21,633 nucleotides of DNA from the NCBI GenBank assembly GCA_007117255.1, contig SKGU01000031.1, positions 1-21,633 on the forward strand. The letters run 5' to 3'. Numbering within the stretch: the stretch's first letter is position 1; each line of letters begins with the position of its first letter. Of the stretch, positions 15,046 to 21,633 are shown piece by piece. The notes below the pieces were generated by a model. It made no database searches. It was given only the letters and a program-made list of their open reading frames with translations, and was not told where the DNA came from. Both the position numbers and the translations under genes were made by a program. Source of the stretch: Natronohydrobacter sp. (GTDB lineage Bacteria > Pseudomonadota > Alphaproteobacteria > Rhodobacterales > Rhodobacteraceae).

Positions 15046-15195
15046 CTTCTACCGTTTCTGCTGCTCTTGTTTTGCGGCAGAATAAGGGCAAAGCACCGTC
15101 AAGTTGCAACTCACAGATTGTGACCCAATGTAACACTTATCCGTCTCGGCGGCGAAAAGGCGCGCAAGCGGGGCATCGGGCCTTGCAGGTGCCGA

Positions 15196-16530
15196 TCATC
15201 GCTGATCGCCACGAATGTCACGAATGTCACGAAAATTGCGCTTCTGGCGATCAGTCCAGTTCACATTCAGTCGGCTGCCATCTTCTGTGGGATGCTCGGC
15301 ATCAACGACACCTTCCGCATAGAGCCATGCGCGTGCGCGCCCTTCGGAGAAGCGCAACTCCACCTCTTCGGCAAAGCGGGTATCATCGAGCAATTCCGTC
15401 ATGGCGACAAACAGGGTCTCCAGCCCCTGCCCTGTGACGGATGAGCCGATAAAGACCTTCTCCTCACTCTCGGCGCGGGCTGTGAAGCCCGTTTGCTGCG
15501 CATCATCGAGCAGGTCCGCCTTATTCCAGAATTCGATCTGGTTGCTTGTCTCGTCAACACCCAGATCGGCCAGAATAGCGCGGACATTGCGCGCCTGTTC
15601 TTCGGTTTCGGGATGCGCGATGTCGCGCACATGGATGATCAGATCCGCTTCCAGCACTTCCTCAAGTGTGGCGCGGAACGCTGCAACAAGCTGCGTCGGC
15701 AAGTCCGAAATGAAACCCACCGTGTCCGACAGGATCACATCCTTGCCCGTCGGTAGCGTGACCGCGCGCATCGTCGGATCCAGCGTGGCAAAGAGCATGT
15801 CTTTCGCAAAGACCTCGGCCCCGGTCAGGCGATTGAACAATGTCGACTTGCCCGCATTCGTGTATCCGACCAGCGCCACCACGGGAAACGGCACCTTGCG
15901 CCGCGCGGCGCGGTGCAATTCGCGCGTCTTGACCACTTTTGACAATTGCCTGCGCAGACGCACCATCTGCGTATCAATCGCGCGGCGGTCTGCCTCGATC
16001 TGGGTCTCACCCGGCCCGCCGACGAAGCCCAGACCACCGCGCTGGCGCTCAAGATGGGTCCATGCGCGCACCAACCGGGTGCGTTGATAGCTGAGTGCGG
16101 CCAGTTCGACCTGTAACACGCCTTCGCGGGTGCGCGCACGGTCTGCGAAAATCTCGAGAATCAGGCCCGTGCGGTCCAGGAGCTTGACCTTCCAGGCCCG
16201 TTCCAGATTGCGTTGCTGCACAGGCGTCACAGGCCCGTCGATCAGCACCAGTTCGATCTCTGACTCCGAAATCAGCGTGCCCAGTTCTTCAACCTTGCCA
16301 GACCCGAACAGCATGCCGGGATGCGCTTTGGGAAGCCGTATTACCCGCCCGTCAACCACTTCGAGTCCGGGTAGGGCATGCGCCAGCGACACCGCTTCGG
16401 CCAGAGCCAGATCGGGGTCACGCGGGTGATACTGGGCCTTGATATCAGGATGCAGAACAAGCGCACGGGTCGGGCCCGCGCCTTCTTCACCACCTGCGGC
16501 GGACCGTTGCGTATCGTTCTGCGCGATCAG
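15196..16530 (-). CDS. hflX: GTPase HflX (proposed CTG start)
   Basis: HflX is a ribosome-binding GTPase that splits stalled or stress-inactivated ribosomes. The G domain has G1 GYTNAGKS (222-229 in this numbering), G3 DTVGF and G4 NKAD; the HflX domain includes LGFVGGPGETQIEADRR. The first ATG/GTG/TTG codon is a GTG at 16392, but the 46 codons before it are open and encode the conserved N-terminal strand and helix (RALVLHPDIK, DPDLALAEAVSLA). The in-frame CTG at 16528-16530 overlaps the hfq stop as CTGA and has GAGG about 7 bp upstream, so I propose it as the start, giving 444 residues. If a canonical codon is required, the gene is 15196-16392 (398 residues). Confidence 0.85.
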   Translation of the reverse strand: MIAQNDTQRSAAGGEEGAGPTRALVLHPDIKAQYHPRDPDLALAEAVSLAHALPGLEVVDGRVIRLPKAHPGMLFGSGKVEELGTLISESEIELVLIDGPVTPVQQRNLERAWKVKLLDRTGLILEIFADRARTREGVLQVELAALSYQRTRLVRAWTHLERQRGGLGFVGGPGETQIEADRRAIDTQMVRLRRQLSKVVKTRELHRAARRKVPFPVVALVGYTNAGKSTLFNRLTGAEVFAKDMLFATLDPTMRAVTLPTGKDVILSDTVGFISDLPTQLVAAFRATLEEVLEADLIIHVRDIAHPETEEQARNVRAILADLGVDETSNQIEFWNKADLLDDAQQTGFTARAESEEKVFIGSSVTGQGLETLFVAMTELLDDTRFAEEVELRFSEGRARAWLYAEGVVDAEHPTEDGSRLNVNWTDRQKRNFRDIRDIRGDQR

Positions 16531-16760
16531 CTTTCGCCCTCATACAGCGAAATGGGCTGACCCGGCATGATGGTCGAAATCGCATGCTTGTAGACAAGCT
16601 GGCTTTGCCCATCGCGGCGCAACAACACGCAAAAATTGTCAAACCATGTGATCACGCCCTGAAGCTTGACGCCATTGATCAGAAACACGGTCACGGGAAC
16701 CTTGTTCTTGCGAACATGATTCAGAAATGCATCTTGCAGATTTTGTTTGTCATTGGCCAT
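16527..16760 (-). CDS. hfq: RNA chaperone Hfq
   Basis: Hfq is the Sm-like hexameric chaperone that pairs small RNAs with mRNAs. The 77-residue product has Sm1 (VPVTVFLINGVKLQGVITWFDNFCVLL) and Sm2 with the YKHAIST motif, and a very short C-terminal tail, as is usual in Rhodobacterales. The ATG at 16760 has AAAAAAAGG about 9 bp upstream. Its stop codon overlaps the proposed hflX start by two bases, so translation is likely coupled. A possible heat-shock-type promoter lies at 16825-16853. Confidence 0.98.
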   Translation of the reverse strand: MANDKQNLQDAFLNHVRKNKVPVTVFLINGVKLQGVITWFDNFCVLLRRDGQSQLVYKHAISTIMPGQPISLYEGES

Positions 16761-16803
16761 GCGTTTGCCTTTTTTTGCGGGCGTGTTTGATTTACGCAGG
16801 AAG

Positions 16804-16843
16804 CCTGATCTCCCTATGGTGGTAGTATGGAGCGGGAATCAGG
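16804..16843. repeat. Imperfect inverted repeat upstream of hfq
   Basis: CCTGATCTCCC (16804-16814) and GGGAATCAGG (16834-16843) are inverted copies differing by one extra base, separated by 19 bp. The candidate -10 element of hfq lies between the arms, as expected of an operator that occludes a promoter. Confidence 0.45.
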
Positions 16844-16853
16844 AAACTTCCAG
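16825..16853 (-). promoter_or_regulatory. Candidate RpoH-type promoter of hfq
   Basis: On the minus strand CTGGAA (16848-16853), a 15-bp spacer and CTCCATAC (16825-16832) resemble the heat-shock sigma pattern CTTGAA/CCCCAT. It lies about 65 bp before hfq. E. coli hfq is also heat-shock controlled. The match is partial. Confidence 0.35.
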
Positions 16854-16909
16854 CCCTGAAAATGCATAAATCATGGTGTCGGCGTAATTTTATGTCCCGC
16901 CTCTGGGGC

Positions 16910-18418
16910 CTAGTTGCGCCAGAAAACCGACAGCAGCAACAGCAATTCAAGCCGCCCAAGGATCATACCAAAGGCGAGGATGGCCTTCGCGCCATCCCCC
17001 AGCGCGGACCAGCTCAGCGGTTCCGGCCCGGTCATCTGCGCCACTGGCCCTGTTGTCGTCAGCGCGGCAGTCGCATAGATCAACGCATCTTCCATCGTGA
17101 CGCCCGTGATCGTCAGGGCTGCCATCAGCGCAGTCAGCGTCAGGATGAAGATCATCAGAAAAAGCCAGGCCGAAAAAGCGCCATCGCGGCGCAGGTTGCG
17201 CAACCTTTCGCCATCGCCACCGATACTGTCGGGATAGACCAGCTTGTCCACTTCTCGCCGTGCCTGCCAGAACAGCGCGAAAACACGCATTAGCTTCAGC
17301 CCGCCCGCCGTGGTCGCAACACCACCGCCACAGATCGCCAGTGCCAACAGCACGATCCCGGCTGCGCCGAAATAGACCCCTTCGGCAGAGCGCCCGACTT
17401 CGCTGACAAAACCCGTGGTTGTCAGAAATGACAGGCTGGTAAATACGATACCCCATAACTCTGCCAGACGCGGTATCAAAGCCGGATCAAGTGGCGAAAG
17501 CATAGCGCGCGCACCCAGTACGATCAGCAACAGCACCATCAGCGCCAGCGCCAACAACAGTTCCGGGTCATGGCGCGCGCGCCGTTCGCCCTGCCGAATG
17601 GCCTGCGCGCCTGGCCAGAACCGGCGGCTGAGCGCAAACACCAGAAAGCCCGCAATCAGCAGTTCAGCCGCGAAGCCACCCAAGGCGCCATTCGGCACGA
17701 TGCCTGATGTTGACAGCGTGGACATGGCGATTATCAGCGCAATCAAGGGCGGGTTTCCCGCCATGGACAAAGCGACCCACAATACCAGCGTAAGTCCGAC
17801 ATAGACCGGCGCGATCAACCCGAATTGCTGAACCATGCGCTGCAGGCTCTTGTCCGAATACTCTGCATCAACGCGCATTGACTTGCGCGCCGCCGTCCAT
17901 GCTGGTGTATCTGGTCTGGCGGCATTGTCAGTGTTGAACAACTCGAAGCCACCCAACCGCAGTGGCGCCAAAAGCGCCAGTACTGTGACCAAAAGGAACA
18001 ACCCGCCCCCCCAGGCCACGATCGCGCGCCACAGGTTCAGTGCGCGCGAGACCTCGCCGTCCAGCAGGCTCGCGCCGGTGGTGGTAAAGGCTGAAAGCAT
18101 CTCAAACCACGCATGGAAAAAGCTCATCCCCGGTACTATTTCGGTCAGGGGAATGGCCATCAGCGCAGGCAAAAGCAGATAAGCCAGCGTCAGGTAATAG
18201 AACGGATGCGAAAACTGCCCACGGCGCCCGGCACTTGCCCGATTGGCCAGATGCACCAGTCCCGCGATACTGCCCAACAGCGCCGACGAATACATGAACG
18301 CCCGCGCCAGAGCCTGTTCGCGCAGGGTGAAACCCACGGCCGCAGGCAAAAGCATGGCCAATGCCGTGGCTGCGATCATTGCCGCGAGGATCACTGTTCC
18401 GTTGGATCTGCGCTCCAT
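16910..18418 (-). CDS. trkH: Trk-type potassium uptake protein, TrkH
   Basis: TrkH is the membrane pore of the Trk potassium uptake system, gated by TrkA. The 502-residue product is highly hydrophobic, with about ten helices and four pore-loop signatures that line the selectivity filter: TTTGASL, STSGIVP, TTTGFVS and TTTGPVA. The ATG at 18418 follows trkA by 35 bp, so the two are co-transcribed. The 150-bp gap after the stop separates it from hfq. Its place after ntrX-trkA matches the conserved Rhodobacterales order. Confidence 0.96.
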   Translation of the reverse strand: MERRSNGTVILAAMIAATALAMLLPAAVGFTLREQALARAFMYSSALLGSIAGLVHLANRASAGRRGQFSHPFYYLTLAYLLLPALMAIPLTEIVPGMSFFHAWFEMLSAFTTTGASLLDGEVSRALNLWRAIVAWGGGLFLLVTVLALLAPLRLGGFELFNTDNAARPDTPAWTAARKSMRVDAEYSDKSLQRMVQQFGLIAPVYVGLTLVLWVALSMAGNPPLIALIIAMSTLSTSGIVPNGALGGFAAELLIAGFLVFALSRRFWPGAQAIRQGERRARHDPELLLALALMVLLLIVLGARAMLSPLDPALIPRLAELWGIVFTSLSFLTTTGFVSEVGRSAEGVYFGAAGIVLLALAICGGGVATTAGGLKLMRVFALFWQARREVDKLVYPDSIGGDGERLRNLRRDGAFSAWLFLMIFILTLTALMAALTITGVTMEDALIYATAALTTTGPVAQMTGPEPLSWSALGDGAKAILAFGMILGRLELLLLLSVFWRN

Positions 18419-18453
18419 GCCCTCACTCCAAGACCGCCAGACAGCGCGTGTAT

Positions 18454-19830
18454 TCAGAAAAACTCGACCGCGACTTGCAGCAATTCATCGACCTTGGCCA
18501 CGTCTCCGGTCAGTGAAAAGATCACCACCAGATCTCCCTCACGCAGCACAATATCGCCATTCGGGCGCAGGAATTCGCCCTTGCGCGCGATGCCGATCAG
18601 CAGCGCGCCTTCGGGGAATTCGATATCGCGTACACGCAGGTTCGACAGTTTCGATGTACTCAAGACCTGCGCCTCAATCACCTCGGCCTCGCGGTCGCCC
18701 AGCAGATAAACCGAGCGCACCCGCCCATGCCGGACATGGCGCAGAATCGATGAGACTGTCAGCGCGCGCGGGTTGATATGCGCGTCAATGCCCATCGCGC
18801 CCGCCATTGATACAAGGCCAGGGTCGTTGATCAGCGAGATTGCGAGTTTTGCCCCCAGCGACTTGGTGCGAACAGCAGCAAGCAAATTGGTGCGATCGTC
18901 ATCAGTCAACAGCAACACAGCATCTGTCTTGCGGATACCTGCTTCATCCAGAAGGTTGGAATCCATCCCGTCGCCATGCAGCACGATCGAGCGCACCAGC
19001 GCGTCGGCGGCCACTTCCGCGCGGCCACGGTCACGCTCGATCACCTTGACACGCACCCGATCGGGCTGGTTTTCCAGTGTGCGCGCCACGGACAGCCCGA
19101 CATTGCCGCCACCAATGATCAGAACACGCTCCTGGCGCGTGGGGGTCTTGCCGAATACTTCAAAAGCGCGCGCGACATCGCGGGCATCCACAAGAATATA
19201 AATGCTGTCGCCCGCGAAAAGCTGATCTTCTGCTTCTGGTGCAAAAAGCCGTTTGCCACGCCGCACGCCAGCAACCATGACCCGCAAACTTGGAAAAAGG
19301 TCCGACAGCTGGCGCAGCGACGTGTTGAGCACAGCGCAACGCTCATCCAGCGTCAGGCCGATCAGCAGGGCCTTGCCCTGAAAAAATTCATGGACATCAA
19401 AGGCTTCAGGATAGGCCACACGCTTGAGCGCGGCCTGAGACACTTCGCGTTCCGGGCTGATGATCACATCAATCGGCATATGTTCGCGCCGAAACAGGTC
19501 AGAATAGCGCGGATCGAGATAAGATTGCTCACGCAGGCGGGCAATCTTGCGGGTCACGCCAAAGACCGAATGTGCCACCTGACAGGTCACCATGTTCACT
19601 TCGTCCGAATAGGTCGCCGCGATCACCATATCGGCATCCTTCGCGCCCGCCTGTTCCAGAACAGTCGGATAGCTGGCAAAACCCACCACGCCCTGAACAT
19701 CCAGCGCATCGGTTGCGCGGCGCACCAGTTCGGGCTGGCTGTCAACGATGGTCACGTCATTGCGCTCGCTCGCCAGATGGCGGGCAATCTGCCATCCTAC
19801 CTGCCCGGCCCCGCAGACAATCACCTTCAT
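18454..19830 (-). CDS. trkA: Trk potassium transporter regulatory subunit TrkA
   Basis: TrkA is the cytoplasmic NAD(H)/nucleotide-binding gating subunit of the Trk system. The 458-residue product has two tandem RCK units: a first Rossmann motif at the N-terminus (VCGAGQVGWQIA), a first TrkA-C domain (about 140-225), a second Rossmann motif near 233 (LIIGGGNVGLSVA), and a second TrkA-C domain at the C-terminus. The ATG at 19830 has GAGGAG about 9 bp upstream. It follows ntrX after 89 bp; that gap holds a small hairpin but no T-run, so read-through from ntrX is possible. Confidence 0.97.
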   Translation of the reverse strand: MKVIVCGAGQVGWQIARHLASERNDVTIVDSQPELVRRATDALDVQGVVGFASYPTVLEQAGAKDADMVIAATYSDEVNMVTCQVAHSVFGVTRKIARLREQSYLDPRYSDLFRREHMPIDVIISPEREVSQAALKRVAYPEAFDVHEFFQGKALLIGLTLDERCAVLNTSLRQLSDLFPSLRVMVAGVRRGKRLFAPEAEDQLFAGDSIYILVDARDVARAFEVFGKTPTRQERVLIIGGGNVGLSVARTLENQPDRVRVKVIERDRGRAEVAADALVRSIVLHGDGMDSNLLDEAGIRKTDAVLLLTDDDRTNLLAAVRTKSLGAKLAISLINDPGLVSMAGAMGIDAHINPRALTVSSILRHVRHGRVRSVYLLGDREAEVIEAQVLSTSKLSNLRVRDIEFPEGALLIGIARKGEFLRPNGDIVLREGDLVVIFSLTGDVAKVDELLQVAVEFF

Positions 19831-19860
19831 GGCGCAATGCTCCTCATCTGTGCCAGCGAT

Positions 19861-19878
19861 CTGTCATTGTCCTGACAG
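19861..19878. repeat. Inverted repeat between ntrX and trkA
   Basis: CTGTCA-TTGTCC-TGACAG is a perfect 6-bp stem with a 6-base loop in the 89-bp gap. It has no following T-run on either strand, so it may be an mRNA processing or stability hairpin rather than a terminator. Confidence 0.35.
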
Positions 19879-19919
19879 CCCGACGCGCCAAGTGCAAGCT
19901 GTGACCTGACCGCCCTGCC

Positions 19920-21305
19920 CTAGCCCTTCATTTCCGAGAGCTTGGCCGTGTTTACGCCCAAGGATTTCAGCTTGCGATGCAGCGCGGAGCGTTCCATGCC
20001 CACAAAAGTTGCCGTCCGCGAAATGTTACCACCAAAGCGCTTGATTTGTGACAGCAGATATTCACGTTCGAACAATTCACGCGCTTCGCGCAGTGGCAGG
20101 GTTGTCAGCGTGCCCGACAAAACCACCTGCGCTTCTTCAACCTCGGCACCCGGCGCGGGGTCTGTCTGAAGGTCACGGATCTCAATGGGGCGGCCAGCCT
20201 CGCCAAGGATCATCACGCGTTCGATCATATTGCGCAACTGGCGGATATTGCCGGGCCAGCGCATTGTCTGCAGATGCGCGCGCGCGGCTTCCGATAATGT
20301 CCGTTTCGCAAGACCCTGCGTGCGGTGCAGATCATCAAGGAAATGATCCGCCAGCAGCGGGATATCCTCGCGCCGCTCTTCCAGCCCCGGCACGGCAATC
20401 GGCACCACGCTGAGACGGTCGAACAATTCCTGCCGGAACAGCCCCTCGCGCACCCGTTCGGCCAGATCCTGTGTGGTGGCACTCATCACCCGCAGATCGA
20501 CACGCACCTTGTCTGAGCCGCCAACCCGCGTGAACTGCTGTTCAACCAGCACACGCAGGATTTTTGACTGCGTGCCCATGGGCATGTCGGCCACTTCATC
20601 GAGGTAAACCACCCCCCCATGCGCCTGTTCCAAAAGCCCCTGCTCGACCCCGCGTTCTGCGCTTTCGCGCCCGAAAAGCACATCCTCCATGCGTTCCGGC
20701 TCGATCATTGCGGCAGAGACACACACGAACGGACCGGATGCGCGATCAGAGTTTTCATGAACAAACCGCGCGGCCGCTTCCTTGCCACAGCCCGCTGGCC
20801 CCGTGAACATGATCCGCGCATTGGAATTGGTAACTTTTTCCAGTTGCGCGCACATGGTACGAAACGCATGACTGTCGCCCAGCATCTGCGCGCTGGTGGT
20901 GTCGCGCTTGCGCAATGCCTGATTTTCCCGCCGCAGTTTCGATGCCTCCATCGCGCGGCTGATCACGACCATCAGTTTGTCGATATTAAACGGCTTTTCA
21001 ATGAAATCATAGGCGCCTTGCTTGATCGCCGCGACCGCGATTTCAACATTTCCGTGGCCGGAAATGATGACAATGGGAATATCCGGGTTGGACCTTTTGA
21101 CCGTCATCAGAATGTCGATCCCATCCATCTTGCTGTCTTTCAGCCAGATATCGAGGATCATCAAGGCCGGTGGGTTGGCGTTGACTTCAGCCATGGCATC
21201 GTCGGAATTGGCGGCGCGACGCGTGGCGAAGCCTTCATCTTCCAGGATTTCCGAGATCAGTTCGCGGATATCGCGTTCATCATCCACAATCAGAATGTCA
21301 CTCAT
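19920..21305 (-). CDS. ntrX: Nitrogen/redox response regulator NtrX
   Basis: NtrX is the partner regulator of the NtrY kinase, linked to nitrogen, redox and envelope control in alphaproteobacteria. The 461-residue product has a receiver domain (1-120; D8/D9, phosphoacceptor D52, K104), an AAA+ domain (about 138-365; Walker A GPAGCGKE at 169-176, Walker B VYLDE at 233-237) and a Fis-type helix-turn-helix at the C-terminus (NISRTATFVGMERSALHRKL). The loop that should carry GAFTGA, between FG at 211-212 and LEQAHGG at 225-231, lacks it and is about four residues shorter than in NtrC. It is therefore unlikely to activate sigma-54 in the standard way. Its start overlaps the ntrY stop by 4 bases (ATGA). 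Confidence 0.95.
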   Translation of the reverse strand: MSDILIVDDERDIRELISEILEDEGFATRRAANSDDAMAEVNANPPALMILDIWLKDSKMDGIDILMTVKRSNPDIPIVIISGHGNVEIAVAAIKQGAYDFIEKPFNIDKLMVVISRAMEASKLRRENQALRKRDTTSAQMLGDSHAFRTMCAQLEKVTNSNARIMFTGPAGCGKEAAARFVHENSDRASGPFVCVSAAMIEPERMEDVLFGRESAERGVEQGLLEQAHGGVVYLDEVADMPMGTQSKILRVLVEQQFTRVGGSDKVRVDLRVMSATTQDLAERVREGLFRQELFDRLSVVPIAVPGLEERREDIPLLADHFLDDLHRTQGLAKRTLSEAARAHLQTMRWPGNIRQLRNMIERVMILGEAGRPIEIRDLQTDPAPGAEVEEAQVVLSGTLTTLPLREARELFEREYLLSQIKRFGGNISRTATFVGMERSALHRKLKSLGVNTAKLSEMKG

Positions 21306-21633
21306 GCTGCGTCACCTGTCAATTTGCTCATTGCGTTCTCGAATTCACCTTGTGGTGCCAGATTGGGCAAGCGGATCACCGCCATAGCCCCTACATGATC
21401 ATCACCGTCAAAGATCGGCGCGTCTTCCAGCCGCAAACTGCCGCCATGTTCCTCGATGATCTTGCGCACGATGGATAGGCCCAGCCCGGTGCCTTCGCTG
21501 CGGGTCGTGACATAAGGCTCGAACAGACGCGCGCGATCTTCGGGCAGACCGATGCCATTATCCGCAATCGTGATGCGCAGATCATCCGCACTGGCTTCGA
21601 ACCGGATCCGGATTTCCGGCACCAGACCATCAC
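21302..21633 (-). CDS. ntrY: Sensor histidine kinase NtrY (C-terminal part)
   Basis: Only the last 110 or so residues are inside the window. They cover the end of the kinase ATPase domain: G1 box DNGIGLPEDR, F-box LFEPYVTTR and G2 box GTGLGLSIVRKII, then a short tail. The identity as NtrY comes from the ATGA overlap with ntrX and the conserved order ntrY-ntrX-trkA-trkH. The N-terminal membrane, HAMP, PAS and H-box regions lie beyond the window edge. Confidence 0.93.
   Translation of the reverse strand, partial: DGLVPEIRIRFEASADDLRITIADNGIGLPEDRARLFEPYVTTRSEGTGLGLSIVRKIIEEHGGSLRLEDAPIFDGDDHVGAMAVIRLPNLAPQGEFENAMSKLTGDAA

Noticed and set aside
18976..19875. A 299-codon plus-strand frame opposite trkA
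   Set aside because: No domain similarity; TrkA on the minus strand has both Rossmann motifs.

Overview
The window is a stretch of alphaproteobacterial chromosome, most likely Rhodobacterales (Rhodobacter/Roseobacter relatives). I base this on moderately high GC, the gene order ntrY-ntrX-trkA-trkH-hfq-hflX, the order lpxC-bamD-recN, a short 77-residue Hfq, a tRNA-His with A73 and no encoded G-1, and a small DUF6324-like protein. It is mostly core genome. I see no insertion sequence, prophage, CRISPR array or rRNA. No stretch longer than about 165 bases lacks a gene or RNA.

Left part (1-6089, all minus strand). The edge holds the N-terminal 362 codons of a PreT-like Fe-S flavoprotein of reductive pyrimidine catabolism. 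A perfect 8-bp inverted repeat lies just upstream of its start. Next is a tightly packed three-gene unit, transcribed right to left: a stand-alone receiver protein, a 95-residue protein with two membrane helices, and a 909-residue kinase fused to a sodium/solute symporter domain. This is the most system-like element in the window. Behind it lies a regulator related to the short-chain fatty acyl-CoA regulators (ScfR/RamB/PccR type).

Centre (6090-11409). The regulator is divergent from accB-accC, the biotin carrier and biotin carboxylase of acetyl-CoA carboxylase. These end in a double-hairpin terminator and converge on dacB (PBP4-type peptidase). nadD, tRNA-His(GTG), a small plus-strand DUF6324-like gene and a small lipoprotein gene follow.

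Right part (11462-21633, all minus strand). recN, bamD and lpxC form the envelope/repair block that usually follows ftsZ, but here lpxC is preceded by hflX. Reading right to left come ntrY (C-terminal part), ntrX, trkA, trkH, hfq and hflX, joining a nitrogen/redox two-component system to potassium uptake and RNA control. hflX has no ATG, GTG or TTG start that covers its conserved N-terminus. A CTG overlapping the hfq stop codon is the best candidate.

Working hypothesis: the symporter-kinase unit and the ScfR-like regulator may both respond to carbon acids or their CoA esters, with acetyl-CoA carboxylase next door as a plausible target. This is inferred from adjacency and family membership only.
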